Shown here in pieces: positions 7,538-15,260 of a stretch of DNA of 64,000 nt (the first letter of the stretch is position 1; the number at the start of each line of letters is the position of its first letter). The stretch covers positions 7,727,001 through 7,791,000 of the forward strand of contig NZ_CP109485.1 of NCBI RefSeq assembly GCF_035918235.1, given 5' to 3'. A program made the translations under genes and the position numbers. The notes under the pieces were generated by a model, which was not told the DNA's origin, searched no databases, and was given only the letters and a program-made list of their open reading frames with translations. The stretch comes from Streptomyces sp. NBC_01445. Its GTDB lineage: Bacteria; Actinomycetota; Actinomycetes; Streptomycetales; Streptomycetaceae.

Positions 7538-10500
7538 GTGCCAGGGTTCACGCATTTGCACACCGTTTCCGGGTTCTCCCTTCGGTACGGGGCCTCGCAC
7601 CCGGAGCGGCTGGCCGAGCGTGCCTCCGAACGGGGCATGGACGCGCTCGCCCTCACCGACCGGGACACCCTCTCGGGCTCGGTCAGGTTCGCCAAGGCCT
7701 GCGTCAAGGCAGGGGTGCGGCCGCTGTTCGGGACGGACCTCGCGGTGAGCGGACCCCCGCCGGCCGGATCCCCCGCGTCGGGCCGGACCCCGGCCGAGCA
7801 CCGCAGGCAGCCCGTGCGCGGTGGTGCCTTCATCGACGAGTCGACTCCGCGCGTGACCTTCCTCGCCCGCGACGGAGCCATCGGCTGGGCCTCCCTGTGC
7901 CGCCTGGTCACCGCCGCCCACGCCACCGGCGAGACCCGGCTGACCTGGGCGGACAACCACGGCGACGGCCTGACCGTGCTGCTCGGACCCGGGTCCGACG
8001 TCGGCCGCGCGCTCGCCGCGGGCCGCCCCGACCGGGCCGCGCACCTCCTCGTCCCCTGGCGGGAGATCTACGGCGACGCCCTGCGCCTCGAAGCCGTCCA
8101 CCACGGGCGCGAGGGCACGGGCCCCGGATCCCTGCGCCTGGCCGCCCGCACCGTCGGCTTCGCCGCCGAGCAGGGCATCCGCCCCGTCCTCAGCAACGAC
8201 GTCCGGTACGCCGACCCGGCCCTCGGCCCGGTCGCCGATGTCCTCGACGCCGCGCGCCGCCTCGTCCCGGTCGACCCCCGCAAGGAACTCGACAGCGGCG
8301 AGCGCTGGCTGAAGGACGCCGGGGCCATGCTGATGACGGCCGAACGGGTGGTGGAGGCCGCGGGCTTCCGCCGCGACGCCGCGTACCGGCTGCTCGAACA
8401 GACCAACGCCGCGGCGGCCGAATGCCGCGTCGACCCCGAGGACGACCTCGGCCTCGGCTCCGTGCACTTCCCCGAACCGCGGCTCGTCGGCGCCGGCCGC
8501 CGCACCGCCCAACGGGTCCTCGCGTCGCGGGCGGCGGCGGGGATGCTGCGCCTCGGGTACGACCGGAAGCGGGAGTACTGGGAGCGGATGCACCGCGAGC
8601 TGGACATCATCGCGTACCACGACTTCGCCACCTACTTCCTGACGGTGTCCCAAGTCGTCGACGACGTACGGGACATGGGCATCCGGGTCGCCGCGCGCGG
8701 CTCCGGTGCCGGGTCCCTGGTCAACCATCTGCTCGGGATCGCACACGCGGACCCGGTCGAACACGGCCTCCTCATGGAGCGGTTCCTGTCCAAGCGCCGC
8801 TCCGTCCTGCCCGACATCGACATCGACGTGGAGTCGGCCCGGCGCCTGGAGGTCTACCGGGCGATCATCGGCCGGTTCGGCGCCGAGCGCGTCGCGACCG
8901 TCTCGATGCCGGAGACGTACCGCGTCCGCCATGCCGTACGCGATGTGGGCGCGGCCCTGTCCATGGACCCGGCCGACATCGACCGGATCGCCAAGTCCTT
9001 CCCGCACATCCGTGCCCGCGACGCGCGGGCCGCGCTGGAGGAACTGCCCGAACTGCGGGAACTGGCAGGGGAGTCCCGGCGGGGCGGGGACAGGTACGGA
9101 CGCATGTGGGAGCTGGTCGAGGCGCTCGACGCGCTGCCGCGCGGTATCGCCATGCACCCGTGCGGGGTGCTGCTCTCGGACGCCTCGCTGCTCGCCCGTA
9201 CGCCCGTCATGCCGACCAGCGGCGAGGGCTTTCCCATGTCGCAGTTCGACAAGGAGGACGTCGAGGACCTCGGCCTGCTCAAGCTCGACGTCCTCGGGGT
9301 GCGGATGCAGTCGGCGATGGCGCACGCGGTCGCGGAGACCGAGCGGGCGACCGGCTCCACGGTGGACCTGGACGCGGTGGCGCCCGGTGACCCGGAGACG
9401 TACCGGCTCATCAAGTCCACCGAGACGCTGGGCTGTTTCCAGATCGAGTCGCCGGGCCAGCGGGACCTGGTGGGACGGCTCCAGCCGGCCACCTTCCACG
9501 ACCTCGTGGTGGACATCTCGCTGTTCCGCCCGGGACCCGTCGCCGCCGACATGGTGCGGCCGTTCATCGAGGCGCGGCACGGGCGCGCGCCGGTCCGCTA
9601 TCCACACCGCGACCTGGAGGGACCCCTGAAGGAGACGTACGGGGTCGTCGTCTTCCACGAGCAGATCATCGAGATCGTGAACATCATGACGGGGTGCGGC
9701 CGCGACGAGGCGGACCGGGTCAGGAGGGGGCTGTCCGACCCCGATTCGCAGGGGCGCATCCGGTTCTGGTTCGCGCAGCAGGCGGCGGCGCACGGATACG
9801 ACGCCGAGACCATCGCCCGGACCTGGGAGATCGTCGAGGCCTTCGGGTCGTACGGGTTCTGCAAGGCACACGCCGTCGCCTTCGCGGTGCCGACCTACCA
9901 GTCGGCGTGGCTGAAGGCCCATCACCCGGCCGCGTTCTACGCGGGGTTGCTCACCCACGACCCCGGGATGTACCCGAAGCGGCTGATTCTCGCGGACGCG
10001 CGGCGGCGCGGGGTGCCGGTCCTTCCGCTGGACGTGAACAAGTCCGCGGTCGCTCACCGTATCGAACTGGTGTCTGATAAAGGGAGTGCCGGTCGCGGAA
10101 GTGGTGGTCACGAAAGTGGCGGTCACAAAGAGGAGAAGTGGGGCGTGCGGCTCGCGCTCTCCGACGTGCACGGCATCAGCGAGGCCGAGGCGGCCCGCAT
10201 CGAGGAGGGGCAGCCCTACTCCTCGCTGCTCGACTTCTGGGAGCGGGCCAGGCCCAGCCGGCCGCTCGCGCAGCGGCTCGCCCAGGTCGGCGGGCTCGAC
10301 GCGTTCGGCGCCAACCGGCGTGACCTGCAACTCCACTTGACCGAACTGCACCGGGGAACGCGCGGGTCCCGAGGCGCCCGCGGCGCCCAACTGCCCCTGT
10401 CCGGCGGCCACGGGACCGCGCCGGCCGGCCTGCCCGACCTCGGCGACGCCGAGCGGCTCAGCGCCGAACTCGGGGTACTCGGGATGGACGCCTCCCGCCA

Positions 10501-11053
10501 TCTCATGGGCGACCACGAGAAGTTCCTCGAGGAGCTGGGAGTGCTGACGGCGCGCCGCCTGCGCGAGGTCGAGCACGGCAAGGTCGTGCTGGTCGCGGGT
10601 GCCAAGGTCGCCACGCAGACCCCGCCGATCCGCTCCGGAAAGCGCGTCATCTTCACGACCCTGGACGACGGCACGGGCCTGGTCGACCTGGCCTTCTTCG
10701 ACGACGCGCACGCCGCGTGCGCGCACACCGTCTTCCACTCGTGGCTGCTCCTGGTCCGCGGCACGGTCCAGCGGCGCGGACCGCGCAGCCTCAGCGTGGT
10801 GGGCGCGGCCGCGTGGAACCTCGCGGACCTGGTGGAGGTGCGCCGGCGGGGCGGCCTCGACGCGGTGGCACTGCGCCTGGCGGAGCCGCCCGAACAGCCG
10901 CCGTCCGACGAGGACGACCCGGTCGACGGCCGTCGCATCCGCATGGCCACGGGATACGAGATGCACCCCTGGGCGGACCTGCGCCCGGCGGGCGACGGCC
11001 AGTCCGGACCACCGCGCAAACTGTGGCACCAGAGCCCAGGGAGCGCAGGATGA
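7538..11053 (+). CDS. dnaE2: Error-prone DNA polymerase III alpha subunit DnaE2
   Basis: The GTG at 7538, five bases after AGGAGG, gives 1171 residues. The PHP domain opens with FTHLHTVSGFS. The polymerase palm carries the acidic LPDIDIDVE motif (Asp426/Asp428). Further on are FEQIIEIVN-like and GYGFCKAHAVAFA fingers motifs, then a helix-hairpin-helix region and a C-terminal OB fold (VIFTTLDDGTG). It is about as long as DnaE2/ImuC, shorter than replicative DnaE1. A Gly/Ser/His-rich insertion lies near residues 848-868, and a QLPLSG segment at 951-956 resembles a clamp-binding motif. A near-consensus SOS box lies upstream. Expected role: DNA-damage-induced translesion synthesis. Confidence 0.94.
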   Translation: MPGFTHLHTVSGFSLRYGASHPERLAERASERGMDALALTDRDTLSGSVRFAKACVKAGVRPLFGTDLAVSGPPPAGSPASGRTPAEHRRQPVRGGAFIDESTPRVTFLARDGAIGWASLCRLVTAAHATGETRLTWADNHGDGLTVLLGPGSDVGRALAAGRPDRAAHLLVPWREIYGDALRLEAVHHGREGTGPGSLRLAARTVGFAAEQGIRPVLSNDVRYADPALGPVADVLDAARRLVPVDPRKELDSGERWLKDAGAMLMTAERVVEAAGFRRDAAYRLLEQTNAAAAECRVDPEDDLGLGSVHFPEPRLVGAGRRTAQRVLASRAAAGMLRLGYDRKREYWERMHRELDIIAYHDFATYFLTVSQVVDDVRDMGIRVAARGSGAGSLVNHLLGIAHADPVEHGLLMERFLSKRRSVLPDIDIDVESARRLEVYRAIIGRFGAERVATVSMPETYRVRHAVRDVGAALSMDPADIDRIAKSFPHIRARDARAALEELPELRELAGESRRGGDRYGRMWELVEALDALPRGIAMHPCGVLLSDASLLARTPVMPTSGEGFPMSQFDKEDVEDLGLLKLDVLGVRMQSAMAHAVAETERATGSTVDLDAVAPGDPETYRLIKSTETLGCFQIESPGQRDLVGRLQPATFHDLVVDISLFRPGPVAADMVRPFIEARHGRAPVRYPHRDLEGPLKETYGVVVFHEQIIEIVNIMTGCGRDEADRVRRGLSDPDSQGRIRFWFAQQAAAHGYDAETIARTWEIVEAFGSYGFCKAHAVAFAVPTYQSAWLKAHHPAAFYAGLLTHDPGMYPKRLILADARRRGVPVLPLDVNKSAVAHRIELVSDKGSAGRGSGGHESGGHKEEKWGVRLALSDVHGISEAEAARIEEGQPYSSLLDFWERARPSRPLAQRLAQVGGLDAFGANRRDLQLHLTELHRGTRGSRGARGAQLPLSGGHGTAPAGLPDLGDAERLSAELGVLGMDASRHLMGDHEKFLEELGVLTARRLREVEHGKVVLVAGAKVATQTPPIRSGKRVIFTTLDDGTGLVDLAFFDDAHAACAHTVFHSWLLLVRGTVQRRGPRSLSVVGAAAWNLADLVEVRRRGGLDAVALRLAEPPEQPPSDEDDPVDGRRIRMATGYEMHPWADLRPAGDGQSGPPRKLWHQSPGSAG

Positions 11054-12024
11054 CCACTCTGTACGTACGGTTCCTGCTGCCGCCCATGTACGAGGCGGCA
11101 CTGCCCCAACTGATCGGCCTGCTGGGCGAGTTCAGCCCGACGGTCGAGGCGCTGCCGCCCGACGCCGCCCTCGTGGACCTGGGCGGCGCCGTGCGCTACT
11201 TCGGGCGGGACGCCGTCGAACTCGCCGCGGTGATCCGGGTGCGGGCGCTCGCCCTGTACGGGGTGGAGTGCGTGATCGGCGCGGGCCCCGGCCCGATGCT
11301 GGCGCGGATGGCCGCGCGGACGGCCTCGCCCGGGGTGACCCGGGTGGTGCCGGGGGACCCCGGCGCCGTGGCGGAGTTCCTCGCCGGGCAGCCGGTCGCC
11401 GCGCTGCCCGGCGTCGGCGCCGCCACCGCCCGCACCCTGTGCGAGTACGGGCTCGACACCCTGGGCAGGGTGGCCGCCGCCCCGCAGGGCACCCTGCAAC
11501 GGCTCACCACCGCCCGTATCGGCCGTGAACTGCACGAGAAGGCGCGTGGCGTCGACCGCACCCGGGTCACACCCAACGCCGCCACGCGGTCCACCGCCGC
11601 CGAACGCCCCTTCCCGCGCGACGAACTCGACCCGTACCGGCACCGCCGCGCCCTGCTCTCCCTCGCCGACGAGCTGGGCGCCCGGCTCCGCGACGGGAAG
11701 CAGGTGTGCCGCTCGCTGACCCTCACCGTGCGCTACGCCGACCGGTCCACGACGACCCGCAGTCGTACGCTCCCCGAGCCCACCGGGCGCACGACCGCGC
11801 TGTCCACGGCCGCGTACCGGATGTACGAGGCGCTCGGCCTGCAGCGGGCCAGGGTGCGGGCGCTCGCTCTGCGGGCGGAGGGGCTCCGCCCGGTCGAGGG
11901 TTCCGCCTGCCAGCTGACCTTCGACCCCGCGGACGAGAAGGCGCGGGCGCTGGAGGCGGTGGCCGACCGGGCCCGGGCGCGGTTCGGACCCGGGGCGATC
12001 GTGCCCGGGCGGCTCGCGGCGTGA
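11050..12024 (+). CDS. Degenerate Y-family DNA polymerase (ImuB-like partner of DnaE2)
   Basis: The ATG overlaps the dnaE2 stop (ATGA), so the pair is coupled. The 324-residue protein has a Y-family layout: a palm-like region to about 95, HhH segments around AALPGVGAATARTLCEYG, and a little-finger domain with CRSLTLTVRYADRSTTTRSRTL. The palm lacks the expected acidic motifs. The N-terminus has no DMDxF, and the site where active enzymes have S-x-DE reads LPPDAALVDL. This resembles mycobacterial ImuB, an inactive adaptor. Unlike ImuB it has no C-terminal extension carrying a clamp-binding motif. No ImuA gene is next to it. A functional DinB is the less likely alternative. Confidence 0.82.
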   Translation: MTTLYVRFLLPPMYEAALPQLIGLLGEFSPTVEALPPDAALVDLGGAVRYFGRDAVELAAVIRVRALALYGVECVIGAGPGPMLARMAARTASPGVTRVVPGDPGAVAEFLAGQPVAALPGVGAATARTLCEYGLDTLGRVAAAPQGTLQRLTTARIGRELHEKARGVDRTRVTPNAATRSTAAERPFPRDELDPYRHRRALLSLADELGARLRDGKQVCRSLTLTVRYADRSTTTRSRTLPEPTGRTTALSTAAYRMYEALGLQRARVRALALRAEGLRPVEGSACQLTFDPADEKARALEAVADRARARFGPGAIVPGRLAA

Positions 12025-12028
12025 GCCG

Positions 12029-12403
12029 CTACTGAGCCCAGGGCGGCGTGAGGCGGGTGCCGTCCGCCAGGACGGCCTCCAGGCCCGCGGACGTCGTGAC
12101 CCACATGGCGGCGGGCGAGTCGCCGGGGTTCTCGACGGTGAGGGTCGCGCCCGGATTGACGATCGCGGTGTCGCCCGCGGCGAGCGTGTCCGTGCGCCCG
12201 TCGACCGTGAAGCGCAGGCTGCCGCTGAGCACGTGCAGGATCTCCTCGCGGGACACCGTGTGGGCGACGCCCGGGGTGCCCGCCGGGATCTCGGCCCGCC
12301 AGGCGCACAGCTCCTTGCTGCCGGCGGCGGGTTTGGCGTACGAGACGAAACGGACGCCGTGCATCTCGTGAACGACGGCATCGGATGCGCGGACGACTGG
12401 CAT
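12029..12403 (-). CDS. Cupin-domain protein
   Basis: The start at 12403 is chosen because AAGGGAG precedes it; the frame stays open further upstream. It encodes 124 residues forming a single cupin barrel: GVAHTVSREEILHVLSG (motif 1), then a PGATLTVENPGDSPA region (motif 2). It is cytosolic, with no signal peptide. Such small cupins act as isomerases, epimerases or ligand-binding proteins; the ligand is not evident. It is divergent from marR, with palindromic sites between them, so MarR probably controls it. Its end lies 4 bp from the polymerase gene end (convergent). Confidence 0.8.
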   Translation of the reverse strand: MPVVRASDAVVHEMHGVRFVSYAKPAAGSKELCAWRAEIPAGTPGVAHTVSREEILHVLSGSLRFTVDGRTDTLAAGDTAIVNPGATLTVENPGDSPAAMWVTTSAGLEAVLADGTRLTPPWAQ

Positions 12404-12442
12404 GGCGACTCCCTTGAGCGGATCGGCCGAGCGAGCAATGTG

Positions 12443-12489
12443 GTCAAGCAACTTGACTACATAGTCAGGCAGCTTGACCAAACCGTCAA
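12443..12489. promoter_or_regulatory. Paired MarR-type operators in the cupin/marR divergent promoter
   Basis: GTCAAG-CAA-CTTGAC (12443-12457) is a perfect 15-bp dyad. GTCAGG-CAG-CTTGAC (12464-12478) repeats it 21 bp further on, two helical turns away. TTGAC (12474-12478) also pairs with GTCAA (12485-12489). This spacing suits two MarR dimers on one DNA face. Confidence 0.72.
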
Positions 12490-12507
12490 GGGTGTTTCAA
12501 TGGCTCC

Positions 12508-12954
12508 GTGCAGAACTCCGAGGCCATGGCCCTGTCCGCCGCCCTGCTCTCCGCCGCCGGCGAGCTGACACAACGCATCCACGAGGGGGTCGTCGCCCGC
12601 GGCTTCGAGGGGCTGCGGCCGGCGCACGGATTCGCCTTCGCGCGGCTCTCCTGGGACGGCGCCACCGCCACCGACCTCGCCGCGCATCTGGGGGTCACCA
12701 AGCAGGCCGCGAGCCAGCTCGTCGACGAGCTCGTGCGCAAGGGATACGCCGAGCGCCGGCCCCACCCGGACGACGCCCGCGCCCGGCTCGTCGTCATGAC
12801 CGAACGCGGCTGGGCCTGCGCGCGGGCCGCCGAGGAGTCCGCCGCCGACGCCGTACGGCCGTGGGTCGAGCGGCTCGGCGAGCGCAAGGCCCGCGCTCTG
12901 CTTGACCAGTTGACCGCCGTCGCACCCGACGGACCCATCAGGCCCGCCTGGTGA
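12508..12954 (+). CDS. MarR-family transcriptional regulator
   Basis: The GTG at 12508 gives 148 residues with a winged helix-turn-helix: ATDLAAHLGVTKQAASQLVDELVRKGYAERRPHPDDARARLVVMTERG is the pattern of HTH followed by wing, at about residues 55-102, with dimerisation helices on both sides. The N-terminal helix includes ELTQRIHEGVVARG. It is divergent from the cupin gene over three overlapping dyads, implying autoregulation and control of the neighbour. No cysteine that would suggest redox sensing is conserved beyond one in the C-terminal half. The inducer is unknown. Confidence 0.9.
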   Translation: MQNSEAMALSAALLSAAGELTQRIHEGVVARGFEGLRPAHGFAFARLSWDGATATDLAAHLGVTKQAASQLVDELVRKGYAERRPHPDDARARLVVMTERGWACARAAEESAADAVRPWVERLGERKARALLDQLTAVAPDGPIRPAW

Positions 12955-12997
12955 CACCGCGTCGGCACCGGAAGCGTCCAGCTACCACTGCAAGTTT

Positions 12998-13041
12998 TTA
13001 CTGACGCGTAACTTCACTCTTTTACTACTGGCGCGTAATTT
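12998..13041 (+). promoter_or_regulatory. Duplicated TACTGRCGCGTAA element before the lipase gene
   Basis: TTACTGACGCGTAACTT (12998-13014) and TACTGGCGCGTAATTT (13026-13041) are near-identical direct repeats 27 bp apart. The first contains a TTAC-N6-GTAA dyad. They lie in an unusually AT-rich stretch about 90-130 bp before the lipase start, so they look like an activator or repressor target. Confidence 0.55.
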
Positions 13042-13127
13042 GGCTGGCAGTACAGCATCCTCGTGATCCGGATCACAGGGCACGCACCCCACATCGCAAC
13101 TCCCTTGAGCCGCAAGGAGATCACACG

Positions 13128-13994
13128 ATGCTGCCCCGGAACTGGAAACGTGCGGTCAGATCCCTGACCGCGGCCCTGCTGCTCACGGCCGCGGCCACCG
13201 CGGTCCCCGCCACCGCCCACGCCGGCACCGCCGTCAGCAGCGGCTGGAACAACTACGCCTGCAAGCCGTCCGCCGCTCACCCGCGCCCCGTCGTCCTCGT
13301 CCACGGCACCTTCGGGAACTCCGTCGACAACTGGCTGGTCCTCGCCCCCTACCTGGTGAACCGCGGCTACTGTGTCTTCTCGCTCGACTACGGACAGTTG
13401 CCCGGCGTCCCGCTCTTCAACGGCCTCGGCCCCATCGACAAGTCGGCGGGCCAGCTCGACACCTTCGTCGACAAGGTGCTCGCCGCCACCGGCGCCCCCA
13501 AGGCCGACCTCGTCGGCCACTCGCAGGGCGGCATGATGCCCCGCTACTACCTCAAGTTCCTCGGCGGCGCCGCGAAGGTGAACTCCCTCGTCGGCATCGC
13601 GCCCGACAACCACGGCACCACCCTGAACGGCCTGACGAACCTCCTGCCGTACTTTCCCGGGGCCGGTGACCTGCTGACCCTCGCCACCCCCGGCCTCGCC
13701 GACCAGATGGCGGGCTCCCCGTTCATCACCAAGCTCAACCAGGGCGGGGACACCGTCCCCGGCGTCCACTACACCGTCATCGCGACCAAGTACGACGAGG
13801 TCGTCACGCCGTACGGCACCCAGTTCCTGAGCGGCCCCGACGTCCGCAACGTCAAGCTCCAGGACCTGTGCTCCGTCGACCTGTCCGAGCACGTCGCCAT
13901 CGGCACCATCGACCGCGTCGCCTTCCACGAGGTCGCGAACGCCCTCGACCCGGCCCACGCCACCCCCACCACCTGTGTCTCGGCGGTGAGTTGA
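13128..13994 (+). CDS. Secreted lipase/esterase (class 2 lipase-like alpha/beta hydrolase)
   Basis: The ATG follows AAGGAG, giving 288 residues. A signal peptide spans about 1-32 (RSLTAALLLTAAA core, ATAHA cleavage area). The oxyanion-hole motif VLVHGTFGN lies at 56-64, and the nucleophile is Ser132 in GHSQGG. An Asp (KYDEVVTP area) and a His near the end (SEHVAI or AFHEV) can complete the triad. Three cysteines or more are consistent with disulfides, as in Streptomyces secreted lipases. Expected to hydrolyse short- or medium-chain acylglycerols outside the cell. It is convergent with the LPMO gene across a shared terminator. Confidence 0.9.
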   Translation: MLPRNWKRAVRSLTAALLLTAAATAVPATAHAGTAVSSGWNNYACKPSAAHPRPVVLVHGTFGNSVDNWLVLAPYLVNRGYCVFSLDYGQLPGVPLFNGLGPIDKSAGQLDTFVDKVLAATGAPKADLVGHSQGGMMPRYYLKFLGGAAKVNSLVGIAPDNHGTTLNGLTNLLPYFPGAGDLLTLATPGLADQMAGSPFITKLNQGGDTVPGVHYTVIATKYDEVVTPYGTQFLSGPDVRNVKLQDLCSVDLSEHVAIGTIDRVAFHEVANALDPAHATPTTCVSAVS

Positions 13995-14019
13995 GCGCAC
14001 CGCAGCCAGAAACGCACAA

Positions 14020-14059
14020 GGGCCGCCGCCTCCAGGAGTGGGCAGGGAGACGGCGGCCC
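14020..14059. terminator. Bidirectional hairpin between lipase and LPMO genes
   Basis: GGGCCGCCG (14020-14028) pairs perfectly with CGGCGGCCC (14051-14059), with extra G/C pairing possible inside. It sits midway in the 77-bp convergent gap, so it can stop transcripts from both sides. Confidence 0.72.
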
Positions 14060-14071
14060 GGCTGTGCTGCG

Positions 14072-15070
14072 TCAGCGGCTGTGACGCCCGCCCGCCACGG
14101 AGCGGCGCCGCACCGACGCGAACATTGTCGCGGCACCGATCGCCAGAACCGCGGCGCCGCCCATCGCGATGTACGGGGTGGCGCTGTCGCCGCCCGTCTC
14201 GGCGAGGTTCTCGTCGGCGAGGGGCTTCGCGGCACCGCCCTTCACCTCGGGCCCGTTGCCGCCCGTCGAGTCGTCGGCGGCGTCGGCAGCGGGGGCCGCG
14301 GACTCCTCGGCCTGCGGCTCGGCGCTGCCCCCGGCGTCACCGTGGTGGTGCTCCACGGACGACTTGCCGGCACCGTCCGCGATCTCCTGGTCGGAGGGCG
14401 CGGACGCGGCGGGAGCGGCCGCACCGGCCCCGCTGTCCTTGCCGAACACCACGTCGGAGCAGGTGTAGAAGGCCTCGGGGGAGTCGGAGCGCTGCCAGAT
14501 CGAGTAGATGAGGTGACGGCCCGACCGTGCCGGAACGTCACCGTCGAAGACGTAGTCGCCGTTCTCCATCTTCGGGTCGGTGACCTTGACGAAGGGCTGA
14601 GCCTCCAGGTCCGACCACTTCAGCGGCTTCGCCGGGTCGTACGAGTCCTTGGTGATGTACAGCTCGAACGAGCCCTTGTGCGGGGCCGTTCCCTTGTAGT
14701 GGAAGGTGTGGCTGCCCGCCGACATCGGGCTCGACGGCCAGTCGGCGCGCGGAAGGTCGAGCCCCTTGTACTTGTCGTTGCCCGCGCTGCACAGCTTGCC
14801 GTCGGGGATGATCTCCTTCGACTTGCCTGCGGCGTTCGCGATGTTGACCGCGTTCCAGTCGTAGAAGGCCTGCGCGCCACTGGCCGCGACGGCGGCCTTG
14901 CACGCCGCTGACTGCGGGCTCTCCGGGCCCTCCGCGTAGCAGGCGGAGACGCGGCTGACCGGATCCGTCATCGAGCCGTGCGCCGACGCGGGCGCGGCGG
15001 CCAGCGCGGTCAGGGCGAACGGGACGGCACCTGCGACGGCGAACGCGGCGGCCTTGCGGCGAACTGTCAT
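14072..15070 (-). CDS. Cell-wall-anchored AA10 lytic polysaccharide monooxygenase
   Basis: This 332-residue protein starts at the ATG at 15070 (GGAGTT-like site). The signal peptide (1-30) is cleaved to expose His31, the first histidine of the copper brace. The second is probably His131 (TAPHKGSFELYITK), with an axial Phe201 in EAFYTC. The catalytic domain ends near 210. A Ser/Ala/Asp/His-rich linker follows. LAETG at 289-293, a hydrophobic helix and an RRR tail form a class E-type sortase signal. So it should be a covalently displayed chitin- or cellulose-oxidising enzyme without an extra carbohydrate-binding module. The substrate (chitin or cellulose) is not settled by sequence. Confidence 0.92.
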   Translation of the reverse strand: MTVRRKAAAFAVAGAVPFALTALAAAPASAHGSMTDPVSRVSACYAEGPESPQSAACKAAVAASGAQAFYDWNAVNIANAAGKSKEIIPDGKLCSAGNDKYKGLDLPRADWPSSPMSAGSHTFHYKGTAPHKGSFELYITKDSYDPAKPLKWSDLEAQPFVKVTDPKMENGDYVFDGDVPARSGRHLIYSIWQRSDSPEAFYTCSDVVFGKDSGAGAAAPAASAPSDQEIADGAGKSSVEHHHGDAGGSAEPQAEESAAPAADAADDSTGGNGPEVKGGAAKPLADENLAETGGDSATPYIAMGGAAVLAIGAATMFASVRRRSVAGGRHSR

Positions 15071-15162
15071 GAGTGGAACTCCTCAACGGCGGTTCAGGGG
15101 TGGGGGGACGGGCCGCGACGACGGCCCCGGCGGTGAGAAAGCTAGCCCCTGAAAGCCGCGAA

Positions 15163-15185
15163 ATCGCCTGCTGAGGGCAGGCGAT
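15163..15185. promoter_or_regulatory. Perfect 9-bp inverted repeat upstream of the LPMO gene
   Basis: ATCGCCTGC (15163-15171) and GCAGGCGAT (15177-15185) are separated by 5 bases. They lie about 93-115 bp upstream of the LPMO start and about 75 bp upstream of the divergent GNAT gene. It matches neither the CebR nor the DasR consensus as I know them. Confidence 0.45.
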
Positions 15186-15260
15186 GGCGATCTTTATGGT
15201 GGGTTTAAGGGAGGGCTAATCGAGGGCTCAGACTGCGATCATGTCCCGTACTGTGCGGCC

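Noticed and set aside
7481..11101. Very long open frame antisense to dnaE2 (over 1200 codons)
   Set aside because: High GC makes antisense frames stay open. It has no recognisable motif and the plus strand encodes a clear DnaE2.
15071..15260. CebR or DasR operator upstream of the LPMO
   Set aside because: Neither the TGGGAGCGCTCCCA-type nor the ACTGGTCTAGACCAGT-type sequence is present; only the unrelated 9-bp dyad was found.
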